Shown piece by piece: positions 8,218 to 16,368 of a DNA stretch of 32,995 nt (position 1 is the stretch's first letter; the number at the start of each line of letters is the position of its first letter). The stretch covers positions 1-32,995 of the forward strand of contig DYOS01000018.1 of the NCBI GenBank assembly GCA_020720405.1, read 5' to 3'. Under the pieces are notes generated by a model. It was given only the letters and a program-made list of their open reading frames with translations, had not been told where the DNA came from and made no database searches. Origin of the DNA: Caldithrix sp. (GTDB taxonomy: Bacteria; Calditrichota; Calditrichia; Calditrichales; Calditrichaceae). The position numbers and the translations under genes were made by a program.

Positions 8218-9495
8218 TTACTGTCTGTTTTCCCTGATTAATTTTTCGGCCAGAATCTGCATTTCCTGCGCCGCCTGTTCCGCGCTGACCCGCCCGGTGA
8301 ATATGCCCTGATAGGCTGGACGCATGGCATCCCAGACCCAGCGCATTTCTGTAATCACCGGCATTGGCCGTCCGACCTGCATCTGATCGATAGCCTGACG
8401 GATCAATTCATTGGAGTTGACCAGGGAATCGGCATAAGCATTCTGTGATGCCGGGATTGACCCGCTTATCTCAGTAAAAGATAGCTGCACTTCGTCACTG
8501 GTCAGGAATTTTATAAGCTCAATAATAACCTGCCGTCTTGCACCGGTTTCATTCACATTCATCACATAACCCATCGGTGAGACCAGTGGTGTGGGCCATA
8601 AACCTGTCTCATCAATGAGCGGGATACGGGCAATACCGATATTTATCCCATCCTGCAGATAGGTTGCCCAGGACCAGGGGCCGTTGATGATCATGGCGGC
8701 AGCGCGGTCTTTAAACAGGGCATTGGCAATTTCATAATCACATTCATGGGGAATAATCTGGTGCGTATTGGCCAAATCATAAATCAGCCGGGCAGCTTTG
8801 GCCACTGCTGTGGAATTGAGACTTGGCTGCAGATTCTCATCAAATATCCAGCCGCCATAACCGCCGATAAAGGGCACGGCAAAGAACGGCTCCGTATAGT
8901 TCCAGGCCAGGGCATACCGTTCCGGCCGGCCGTCGCCGTTTTCATCCACGGTCAGAATTTGTCCCATTCGGATCAGTTCGGCGATGGTTTGCGGCGGCTC
9001 GGGAACCAGGTCTTTATTGTAAACCAGGCAAAGATGATTGCCGATACGGTCGGCAATCTGGAAAAGATGACCCTGAAACCAGGTATTGGCCGGAAACGGT
9101 TTCTGCAGAAAACGGCCGGTAAAAGTACTATCGAAAAAAGTCTCCAGCGGCTGGATAACCCCAAGCTCGACCATTGGTCCGATATTATCACTTGCACCAT
9201 GCAGCAGGGCGGGACCTTTTCCGGCCAGAGCACTGACAATAAAATTTGTCCTTGCTTCTTCCGGCGCATAAAAAAGCTGGGCAAACCGATATTGTGGAAA
9301 TCTTGTGGAAAACCGTTCCAGATGCTGATTTAGCAACTCCCGTTCAGTCGGCCTTAACGAAGTCCAAATAATTATTTTTTCTGTTGCCTTTTTACAACTC
9401 GCTGTAATTATTAGACTTACAAATATTATCAAAAAAACAGGGCTGAACAAAAGTACACGTTTAGCAAAGTTAACTTTTTTACAATTTTGGTTCAT
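8218..9495 (-). CDS. malE: ABC substrate-binding lipoprotein, MalE-like
   Basis: A solute-binding protein of 425 aa (family 1). The signal peptide ends in a lipobox, ITASC (C34), so the mature protein is lipid-anchored, as is usual in Gram-positives and seen in some FCB bacteria. Family hallmarks are KIIIWTSLRPTERELLN near the mature N-terminus, the hinge/ligand segment AMIINGPWSWATY, and the C-terminal EMRWVWDAMRPAY, which resembles the maltose-binding-protein C-lobe. Its gene comes directly before malF and malG and 26 bases after the symporter gene, so it belongs to the same operon. The ligand is probably maltodextrin given the amylases downstream; other oligosaccharides cannot be excluded. 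Only a weak ribosome site is visible, with AAAGG rather far upstream. Confidence 0.88.
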   Translation of the reverse strand: MNQNCKKVNFAKRVLLFSPVFLIIFVSLIITASCKKATEKIIIWTSLRPTERELLNQHLERFSTRFPQYRFAQLFYAPEEARTNFIVSALAGKGPALLHGASDNIGPMVELGVIQPLETFFDSTFTGRFLQKPFPANTWFQGHLFQIADRIGNHLCLVYNKDLVPEPPQTIAELIRMGQILTVDENGDGRPERYALAWNYTEPFFAVPFIGGYGGWIFDENLQPSLNSTAVAKAARLIYDLANTHQIIPHECDYEIANALFKDRAAAMIINGPWSWATYLQDGINIGIARIPLIDETGLWPTPLVSPMGYVMNVNETGARRQVIIELIKFLTSDEVQLSFTEISGSIPASQNAYADSLVNSNELIRQAIDQMQVGRPMPVITEMRWVWDAMRPAYQGIFTGRVSAEQAAQEMQILAEKLIRENRQ

Positions 9496-9521
9496 AAAAT
9501 GTGGAAAACCTTTCGGAGCCC

Positions 9522-11318
9522 TTATTTTTCAAGGTGCCGGAACCATTTGTAATAAAGTATCACAGATAGTATAACCAGCATAATCATCAGTACGCCAAAC
9601 TGGGTCCAGGAACGGAAGATAAACATCATCCAGCCCATAAAAAGAATCACCTGCCAGGGCACCGCAAAGAATATCGCCGAAATATCCCGGCGGTTCTCCG
9701 TATGAATGGCCTCAAGTTCGGTGCTGCTTATCCGGGCCCGGACCGGTCCCCAGAATCCAAAGGGTCGGGTGGTTTTGTAAAAATTAGCCAGCACTTCATC
9801 GGACGATGGTGGGGTCAGAAGCGTTCCGGCGATTAATCCGATCAGGGATACACCAGAAGCTAAAGTGAACGACCAGTATTCAGGGATTTCAGGCATGAAT
9901 ATGCGCTGAAGAATGGCCGTGATCATACCGGAGGCAATACCCCAGGCAAAGCCGTAACCATTAAAACGCCACCAGTACCAGCGCACCAGCATCGGTACAA
10001 TCATCCCGGCACCAATACTCATGGTAATCCAGCCCCAGATTTCATTGATATTTTTGACAAAGAGACTAAAGACCAATCCGATAATCACTATAATCACACT
10101 GGCCCAGCGCGAATGACTCATCAGAGTTTTTTCAGAAGCTTTTGGATTGATGTAGGCTTGATAGATATCGCGTACCCAATATGCAGCCCCGGCATTTACG
10201 GTTGAATCAAAAGTGGACATGGCCGCGGCCATCAAACCGGCGACAAGAAAGCCCTTCACCCCGATCGGCACCATTTCATTGATGACAAACGGCAGTACTT
10301 TTTCCGGGTCACTGATAATCACATTCTGTGCGCCATAACCGATACCCATCAGGGCGATAGCGGCTATAAACGGCCAGCGGAAGGAGAGCAGAAAAGTCCA
10401 GAACAGAGACAGCAAACCGGCCTCGCGGTCATTTTTGGCGGCAAAATAACGCTGAATCATATAACCGGAGGTGCCACCACTGCCTTCAATCACAACCTTA
10501 ATCAGGTAGAATATAATGGCAATGCCTATAAAATTAAACATCGAATAGGTTGACTCGGCTGGCAGATTCAGCTTCCAGTGTGGAATGGCGCTCAGCCAGT
10601 CGCCGCGGGTCCATTCGTGGGCTATAAAACCGCCGTCGCGCAGCGGCAGAGAAACCTGGAAAGTTTCCGGTAAAGCATATTTAGTAAAGGCAATAAAAGT
10701 TATGATTATAATCGTCCCAAAGATAATCGCCCCCTGGAAAACATCCGTCCAAACCACACCATAAAGTCCCGAAGCTACGGTATAGATCATGGCTAAAACG
10801 ATCATCAATGTTGCTGCCCAAAATTCCGGTGGAAGACCCCAAAAAGCGGGAATCTCCAGAAACTCACCGATAAACTTGCCGGAACCAATGGCGAAATAAG
10901 TGATCATGGCGATCGTGACGACAATGATGGAGACCGCTGCAATCAGCCGGGCAATATCGCCGTCCCGCCGCTGGCCAAAGCGTAAATGCATCCACTCGGC
11001 CAGGGTCATAACCTGCGCCCTGCGGTTCCATTTACCCATAAAGATCATCAAAAAGGCCATTATTAAAGTTACTCCGCCCCGGATTTCAATAAAAAAACCG
11101 CTCATTCCCAGGGCGTAAACAAGAGCGACGTTGATCATCGTTCCGCTGATATCCAGGTTTGAAGACATACCGGAAGCGCCCAGCGCCCACCAGGGAATGC
11201 CCCGGTCACCCAGAAAATAGGAATCGATATTCCCGGATGCTTTTCGCTGAAAATACAAACCAATAAGCACCATACCGGTCAGGTAAACCAATACAATTAC
11301 ATAATCAATTACTGCCAT
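9522..11318 (-). CDS. Sodium:solute symporter (SSS family), likely sugar/Na+
   Basis: A polytopic membrane protein of 598 aa with about 13-14 predicted transmembrane helices. It belongs to the SSS (SGLT-like) family: a Na+-site region in helix 1 (ALGASGMSSNLDISGTM), VASGLYGVVWTDVFQG, and the helix-8 segment AMSTFDSTVNAGAAYWVRD. It would import a solute driven by sodium. Because it is the first gene of the maltodextrin operon, with a clear ribosome site (GGAG, seven bases before ATG), glucose or maltose is a natural guess, but the substrate cannot be read from sequence. Only about 60 bases separate it from the frameshifted gene upstream, and that gap holds the operon's likely control region. 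Confidence 0.9.
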   Translation of the reverse strand: MAVIDYVIVLVYLTGMVLIGLYFQRKASGNIDSYFLGDRGIPWWALGASGMSSNLDISGTMINVALVYALGMSGFFIEIRGGVTLIMAFLMIFMGKWNRRAQVMTLAEWMHLRFGQRRDGDIARLIAAVSIIVVTIAMITYFAIGSGKFIGEFLEIPAFWGLPPEFWAATLMIVLAMIYTVASGLYGVVWTDVFQGAIIFGTIIIITFIAFTKYALPETFQVSLPLRDGGFIAHEWTRGDWLSAIPHWKLNLPAESTYSMFNFIGIAIIFYLIKVVIEGSGGTSGYMIQRYFAAKNDREAGLLSLFWTFLLSFRWPFIAAIALMGIGYGAQNVIISDPEKVLPFVINEMVPIGVKGFLVAGLMAAAMSTFDSTVNAGAAYWVRDIYQAYINPKASEKTLMSHSRWASVIIVIIGLVFSLFVKNINEIWGWITMSIGAGMIVPMLVRWYWWRFNGYGFAWGIASGMITAILQRIFMPEIPEYWSFTLASGVSLIGLIAGTLLTPPSSDEVLANFYKTTRPFGFWGPVRARISSTELEAIHTENRRDISAIFFAVPWQVILFMGWMMFIFRSWTQFGVLMIMLVILSVILYYKWFRHLEK

Positions 11319-11357
11319 AACAACTCCGGTTTTCTTCGTGTGAAACGGTAAAGCCCG

Positions 11358-11371
11358 CCTGAGAAATCAGG
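11358..11371. promoter_or_regulatory. Short inverted repeat, candidate operator of the amylase operon
   Basis: CCTGA-GAAA-TCAGG is a perfect 5-bp-arm inverted repeat in the short gap between the terminator and the symporter gene. It is the only dyad in that gap apart from the terminator. A binding site for the TrmB regulator encoded downstream is possible. No second copy was seen upstream of the other operons, so this is weak. No convincing -35/-10 pair was found in the same gap. Confidence 0.25.
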
Positions 11372-11373
11372 AA

Positions 11374-11406
11374 AAAAATCAGCCCCGGCTGACGGGGCTG
11401 ATTTTT
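11374..11406. terminator. Strong bidirectional-type hairpin terminator
   Basis: AAAAATCAGCCCCG pairs perfectly with CGGGGCTGATTTTT around the loop GCTGA, a 14-bp stem with A and T runs on both sides. On the minus strand it lies 25 bases after the TAA at 11432-11434 that would end the neighbouring gene if its A8 frameshift were corrected. As the sequence stands, the open frame runs into the hairpin. It would separate that gene from the symporter operon. Confidence 0.85.
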
Positions 11407-12002
11407 AAATGTTTTATCTGACTGGAGCAGATTATTTCATCAGAACCATTTTTTTTAACTAAAACATGATCACTAGCCTCAAGCTTGTAGAAATAAAGAC
11501 CAGAAGCTGCCGGTGCCAACTGTTCAAACGTCGCCCCGTTTTGCAGGGCCTGATACAGGCGCCAGGCTTCAGACTCATCCCGGGTAAAAAGATGGCGGGC
11601 GGCAAGCTGCACATTCATTTTAGCAAAGGCAGATTTTAGTTCAGCATCGGTAATTTCAATTGGGGCCAGTACCTCACGGGATTTGTAAAAGGCCAGAATA
11701 AGTTCATTTTCGATTAGCTCAAGCCCTTGCTTTACTTGCGGATCAGACAGGAGCTGGTCATTATTTTCAACATCGAGCAGCAGGGTTTCGGCAATCATGT
11801 TATCAAGAATTTTCAGACGGGCGGTCCGGGTGTCCGGGATTCCCGTTGATTGAATGAATTCCTGATAACGCTGGTTGAAATTCGAAACAGTGATGATATG
11901 GCTTTGATCTATTACAGCTATGTTTTGGGGGGATGATTTCCGGCAGGAAAAAAGGAAAAGCGGGAGAAGGATAAAGGGTAAAAAACGATAAACCCTTTTC
12001 AT
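11379..12002 (-). pseudogene. Chimeric remnant: SurA/PpiC-like lipoprotein 5' part joined to a T9SS sorting-domain tail, frameshifted
   Basis: A frame of 207 aa starting at the ATG at 12002 (a TTG at 12011 is an alternative). The first part is a lipoprotein signal (LPLFLFSC, Cys at about 20), a SurA-like N-domain, and only the first strands of a parvulin domain (AARHLFTRDESEAWRLYQAL...FEQLA). The frame then switches abruptly to 'PAASGLYFYKLEASDHVLVKK', the last part of a T9SS sorting domain. Removing one A from the A8 run at 11449-11456 would continue it as MVLMK and stop at 11432, the canonical end for this domain family and 25 bases before a terminator. As written, the frame instead reads through into about 20 unrelated residues. 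The best reading is a deletion fusion plus a frameshift. A sequencing indel in the A8 run could explain the frameshift but not the fusion. Confidence 0.7.
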
Positions 12003-12398
12003 TTTAACCAATCATCATTTTGTATTTCCCTGAACGAACAGAGTATGCGGAAACGTAACTCAATTTATAGTGACTGATGCTATGATTTCAATATGCAATT
12101 GTCAAGAAAAATATCGGTTTTATACGACTATGGCTGATTATTTACCGAAAATTTATTTTCTTCTCAGCACACATGTTTTCCGGGGAAAAATCAAAATCAT
12201 CTGCGGGAGTATTTTCCACAATATTTCTGTTTTTACTGAAAATTTTCAGAGCGTAAACCCCGATAGGATTGGCCCATTATCCTTACTTCACAGGGTTTAT
12301 TACATACAGATCTCAGACAGGTCTCACCTGAATTCTTGGAGAATTCAAATCATAAAACTACATTGCCCCGACTTATGCAGATTTACGGGAGACGGTTT
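12003..12398. other. Divergent intergenic region with leader dyads
   Basis: About 400 AT-rich bases between two divergent genes, so promoters for both should lie here. A TATGAT hexamer (12081-12086) is present, but no good -35 partner was seen. TAAACCC (12254-12260) can pair with GGGTTTA (12293-12299) across a GGAT...ATCC inner pair. Near the plus-strand gene there are two adjoining inverted repeats, CAGGT-ctc-ACCTG (12318-12330) and GAATTCT-tgg-AGAATTC (12330-12346). These could be operators or leader hairpins. A 110-codon open frame here has no family resemblance and is not called as a gene. Confidence 0.4.
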
Positions 12399-14249
12399 GT
12401 GAAGAAGCTCATATTTACCCTGATTACCATTTTCTTGGCTGTTATTATTTTTGTTCTGGTTGAGGTAACGCTGCGCCTGAGTGGTGTTGGGCAGGACTAT
12501 GATCTGTTTTATTCCGCCGGAGAAAACTGGCAGGTCAATCAAAAAGCCGGTGCCAAATATTTCTCACAAAATGATATCGCCATTCCTCAATTAATTGAGC
12601 AGTCATTTCCAAAAAAGAAAGAAGCAAATACCTTCCGTATCTTTTGTCTTGGCGGCTCGAGCACGGCCGGTTTTCCTTACGAGGTCAATATCAGTTTTCC
12701 CTTTTTTACAAAAATACTGCTACAGGAAAGCAGTGCCGGTAAAATTGAAATGATCAATCTTGGCTTGTCCGCTGCCAACAGTTACACCGCTCTCGATTTT
12801 ACCCGCCAGATCTTAAAAATGGAGCCTGATCTTATTTTGATTTATATGGGGCATAATGAATTTTACGGTGCCCTGGGCACCGGCTCGGCCGAATTCGTTT
12901 CGGCAAACCGGCACATAACACGGCTCGCTATTTTTCTCCGTGATTTTCGTTTGTTTCAGATCTTTCAGAAAGTTGTCGCCAGATTCACTGCCCAACCAAA
13001 GGCAGATAAGAATCTGATGGAGGCGATGATTGCGAAAAATGATATTCCGTATGGCGGAGAGATTTTTCAGATCACCCACCGCCATTTCCGCCAAAATCTG
13101 GAAGAAATCATCCGCCAATTCCGCAGCCAGCATATTCCGGTTATCACTGGCACGGTGGTCAGCAATCTTTCCGCACAGATTCCTTTGTCCTCAATTCCGG
13201 CACAGCTTTCCGATTCACTGCTGGAAAACGAGGCTTTAGAATCTTACCGTAAGGGTCAAATTTTACTCAGCCAGGGCAAAAACCACGAAGCAAAATTAGC
13301 TTTTATCAAAGCCCGTGATCTGGATGGTACCCGATTCCGGGCGGCCGGAGAAATAAATACCATTATCCGCAGTGTTTGCGCCGATTTTCAAATTCCATTA
13401 GCTGATATTGAGGAACAGTTTTTTCAGTCCGCAAAAAACGGAATTCCGGGCAGAGATTTATTTTTAGAACATCTCCACCCCAATGTCAGCGGTTATGCCT
13501 TAATTGCCCAATGCTTTAGCCAAAAAATACAGGAAACTTTTCCGCAAAAATTTAAAGATAGTGACCGTGCGGGTGAACAGACGGAAAATCTGGTTCGGAG
13601 AGCAGGGGTAACCCAACTCGATGAGCTGATTGGTGAATTAATTGTCAGCAGACTGATGAGCAGCGCACCGTTTTATGGGAGAGTACCGTTTAATCTGACT
13701 TACCGGGAACAGGATAAAATTTATGAGACTGCTTTGAGCCACACCAAAGGTAAAATCTTTTGGGATGAAGCCCATTACCAGCTCGGAGATTATTATCTGC
13801 AGCAAAACCGTCACACTGAAGCGGTTGATGAATATAATGCGGTGCGGCTGGCCCATCCCGAATTATACACACCTTATTTCAAGATCGGCCGCGTGGCGGA
13901 ACAAAAAGCTGAGTATTCAGAAGCGGCCGAATGGTATTTACAGGCTTTGAAATTGAACCCGGAAGGGCATTTTTTATATGCCAAACTGGGTCTTATCTAC
14001 CTGGCCGCCGAACGCTTCCCGCAGGCTCTGAATATTCTTGAGCAGTTGATGGAGAAGGAAAAACAGCAGAGCCGGCTTTCTGCTGAAGCATACCGGGAAG
14101 CCTGGTACCTACTCACTGTAGCCATTGCTCAGAATCAGAAAGTAGAGCGGGCCAGGGATGAACTGCATTTGTTTCTGCGGCAGTATCCCGATCATCCCGA
14201 GGCACTTGATCTGCTGCAGCAGGTTGAGCAGGTCCTGTTCAAAAAATAG
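12399..14249 (+). CDS. Membrane-anchored SGNH hydrolase-like protein with C-terminal TPRs
   Basis: A 616-aa protein starting at GTG 12399, chosen because GGGAG lies seven bases upstream and the protein then begins with one transmembrane helix (KKLIFTLITIFLAVIIFVLVEV). In-frame TTG 12336 and ATG 12375 lack ribosome sites. Residues about 80-375 form an SGNH/GDSL domain: block I GGSSTAG (probable catalytic S87), block II NLGLSAANSY, block III GHNEFYG in place of GxND, and block V EHLHPN (H360, with E357 instead of Asp). TPR-like repeats fill about 440-616. The catalytic domain is expected outside the membrane, where it may deacylate a glycan or cell-surface polymer. SGNH proteins are often seen near SxtIJK-type genes, as here on the opposite strand. 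The substrate is unknown. Confidence 0.85.
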   Translation: MKKLIFTLITIFLAVIIFVLVEVTLRLSGVGQDYDLFYSAGENWQVNQKAGAKYFSQNDIAIPQLIEQSFPKKKEANTFRIFCLGGSSTAGFPYEVNISFPFFTKILLQESSAGKIEMINLGLSAANSYTALDFTRQILKMEPDLILIYMGHNEFYGALGTGSAEFVSANRHITRLAIFLRDFRLFQIFQKVVARFTAQPKADKNLMEAMIAKNDIPYGGEIFQITHRHFRQNLEEIIRQFRSQHIPVITGTVVSNLSAQIPLSSIPAQLSDSLLENEALESYRKGQILLSQGKNHEAKLAFIKARDLDGTRFRAAGEINTIIRSVCADFQIPLADIEEQFFQSAKNGIPGRDLFLEHLHPNVSGYALIAQCFSQKIQETFPQKFKDSDRAGEQTENLVRRAGVTQLDELIGELIVSRLMSSAPFYGRVPFNLTYREQDKIYETALSHTKGKIFWDEAHYQLGDYYLQQNRHTEAVDEYNAVRLAHPELYTPYFKIGRVAEQKAEYSEAAEWYLQALKLNPEGHFLYAKLGLIYLAAERFPQALNILEQLMEKEKQQSRLSAEAYREAWYLLTVAIAQNQKVERARDELHLFLRQYPDHPEALDLLQQVEQVLFKK

Positions 14250-14295
14250 CCTCGCTCACCCCAAATTAAATTAGCCGCTACTGATTTGTCCGGCC

Positions 14296-16140
14296 CTAGT
14301 TTAAAACAACAATTCCGTACGGTTCGAGGCTGAGTTCTGCTTTAGCTTCATTCACCGGGAGAGAATTTTTTGTCAGCAGATCAGTAAATGTTTTCCTGCC
14401 AGATTCAGGATCAATTAACTTAAAGTTTACAACCGTCTGTTTTTCGCTGTTATTGATCAGAACATAGATTTTCTGGCCAGCCAATTGTCGGCTGAATCCA
14501 AGAATACCTTGTTCATTGTCGACCAGAAAATACTCGAGACTACCTGTCGAAAGCGCCTGGTTTTGACGGCGTAAATGAATGTATGATTTGTACCAGTCAA
14601 ACAGGGAGCGGTCAAAAACAACCTCATCCATCGGTCTGGCTTTTCCGGCAGGATGAGCTGTTTCCGGCTGATAAACCAGTTCCGGCCAGACCATTGGTTT
14701 ACGGCAATCCGGGTCATCTCCGCCCCACATCCCGGCTTCATCCCCATAGTAAATCATTGGGGCACCGGGCAAGGTCATCTGCAGGGCAACCAAAAGTTTT
14801 AGTTTCGCTCTTTCGCTGTCATTCGGTTTCCGTATATTAAATTTTGAATTCTGCTGAACATTACCGCCATGATCGACCCACAAATCAGGATTAACAATCT
14901 GGCTGGCCAGCCTCTCCATATCATGACTGTTGGTCAGATTGAGCAGACCGAGTGCACGGTTATAAGAATAATCCCGGTAAATCAGATTCAGTGAATCGGT
15001 AAAAGCCTGCGGGTTGATCTGTTCCGCATCATTGGCGATAAACAGGCGTAAAGCGCGGCCAAAACGGTAGTTCATAACTGCATCAAATACATCACCCTGC
15101 AGCCAGGGCGCGGCATTGAACATTTTGTTATTCGGCCAATCCTGCCACCATACTTCGCCGGTGATATAAGCATTTGGATTGACTTCTTTAACCCATAACC
15201 GGAACTGTTTCCAGAACGGAATGGGTACCATTTCCGCCACATCCAGCCGCCAGCCATCAATTCCATCCGCCGGATCGCCGTCACCATCCGGATCACCCCA
15301 GCGTTTAACCACGGCCCGGATATGACCGGCAGCCGCCTCATTCAGACCATCCGCGGTTTCGGTAATTTCCGGTAAATCCTTCACGCCGCTCCAGCCTTTG
15401 TGCTGAAATTCATTTTCCGTTGTGGCCGGATCATCCCAGCGGGTGATAACAAACCAGTCCCGGAATTCAGACTGTTCCTGGTTTCTGACAACATCATCGA
15501 ATGCCCAGAACGTAGTACCGACATGGTTAAACACCCCGTCGATAATCACTTTCATCTGCCGCTTGTGGACTTCAGCAACCAGTTTCAGAAAAAGACTGTC
15601 CGCACTTGTCCAGCGCCAGGTTGACGGATCTGCCGGATTTTCTAAAGCCCAGATCTGCCGGTCACCCTGTGCATCGGGTCCGAAATTATTATCGATATGG
15701 TGATACATGGTGGCATCATATTTATGGAGGGAGGGCGACTCGAAAAGTGGATTGAAATAGATGGCTGTGATGCCCAGTTCCTGCAAATAATCGAGCTTAT
15801 TCAAAACACCCTGTAAATCTCCGCCGTAGCGCCGCAAACCATGGTTCCAGTAAAAGTCATGCCCGTTTGATTTTTCCCATTCCTGTAGCTCATACCAGTC
15901 AGAGGTCCAGGGATGATTCTGCCAGCCTTCGGGAACCATATAGGGCCAGCAGCCCTGCATATCCTGCGGCTGCGGATCATTGGACGGATCACCATTGGCA
16001 AACCGTTCCGGGAAAATCTGGTACCAGACGGCTTCGTTGGCCCAGGCCGGCTGAACTTCCACGTTTGCGTCATTTTTCGCCGGATTATTCTGGCAGGAAA
16101 CCACACTGAAGGACAGGAGCAGAAGAAAAAAATATTTCAT
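14296..16140 (-). CDS. GH13 alpha-glucan hydrolase lipoprotein (neopullulanase/SusA-like)
   Basis: A 614-aa lipoprotein with signal MKYFFLLLLSFSVVSC (lipobox SVVSC, C16), placing it in the periplasm or on the cell surface. The N-part has the WYQIFPERFANGDPSND and GGDLQGVLNKLDYLQ segments and the FESPSLHKYDATMYHHID loop, typical of the cyclomaltodextrinase/neopullulanase branch of GH13. Active-site regions are complete: IIDGVFNH, GWRLDVAE with nucleophile D300, ITGEVWW with acid/base E329, and NSHDMER with D407. A loop rich in Asp and Gly (DPDGDGDPADG, just before D300) may bind calcium. The start has GAGG upstream. It is 41 bases downstream of the SxtK-like gene on the same strand, so it may be transcribed with the carbamoyltransferase group. 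The likely role is trimming malto-oligosaccharides before inner-membrane import. Confidence 0.93.
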   Translation of the reverse strand: MKYFFLLLLSFSVVSCQNNPAKNDANVEVQPAWANEAVWYQIFPERFANGDPSNDPQPQDMQGCWPYMVPEGWQNHPWTSDWYELQEWEKSNGHDFYWNHGLRRYGGDLQGVLNKLDYLQELGITAIYFNPLFESPSLHKYDATMYHHIDNNFGPDAQGDRQIWALENPADPSTWRWTSADSLFLKLVAEVHKRQMKVIIDGVFNHVGTTFWAFDDVVRNQEQSEFRDWFVITRWDDPATTENEFQHKGWSGVKDLPEITETADGLNEAAAGHIRAVVKRWGDPDGDGDPADGIDGWRLDVAEMVPIPFWKQFRLWVKEVNPNAYITGEVWWQDWPNNKMFNAAPWLQGDVFDAVMNYRFGRALRLFIANDAEQINPQAFTDSLNLIYRDYSYNRALGLLNLTNSHDMERLASQIVNPDLWVDHGGNVQQNSKFNIRKPNDSERAKLKLLVALQMTLPGAPMIYYGDEAGMWGGDDPDCRKPMVWPELVYQPETAHPAGKARPMDEVVFDRSLFDWYKSYIHLRRQNQALSTGSLEYFLVDNEQGILGFSRQLAGQKIYVLINNSEKQTVVNFKLIDPESGRKTFTDLLTKNSLPVNEAKAELSLEPYGIVVLN

Positions 16141-16181
16141 ATTTGCCTCGTTTCAAGTATGCTCAGCTCAAAATACAACTA

Positions 16182-16340
16182 TTAAAACAAGGTATAGATA
16201 AATGGTGCCAGAGCGCTGCCCTGAGTCAGTACAATTAACAGCCCTAAAAGGAGAAGAATAGCCACAACAGGCATCAGCCACCATTTTTTGTTCAGCCGTA
16301 GAAATTCAAAATACTCACTGATAATATTAAATTTGGACAT
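16182..16340 (-). CDS. SxtK/DUF5989-like small membrane protein (52 aa)
   Basis: A 52-residue protein starting MSKFNIISEYFEFLRLNKKW and ending QGSALAPFIYTLF. The N-terminal amphipathic half (FEFLRLNKKWWLMP) is followed by one hydrophobic helix (VVAILLLLGLLIVL) and the highly characteristic end 'GSALAPFIYTLF'. This matches the DUF5989 family, whose member SxtK follows SxtI and SxtJ in saxitoxin clusters. A strong ribosome site (GGGGAG, seven bases before the ATG) supports it. It lies 28 bases after the SxtJ-like stop. The biochemical role of the family is unknown; its constant company with carbamoyltransferases suggests it helps place or regulate that enzyme at the membrane. Confidence 0.9.
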   Translation of the reverse strand: MSKFNIISEYFEFLRLNKKWWLMPVVAILLLLGLLIVLTQGSALAPFIYTLF

Positions 16341-16368
16341 GGATCAACTCCCCTTCCCAGTCAGATAG

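Noticed and set aside
12070-12402. Open frame of 110 codons on the plus strand in the divergent intergenic region
   Set aside because: No ribosome site, no family resemblance, Cys/Ile-rich AT-driven composition, and its end overlaps the well-supported GTG start at 12399.
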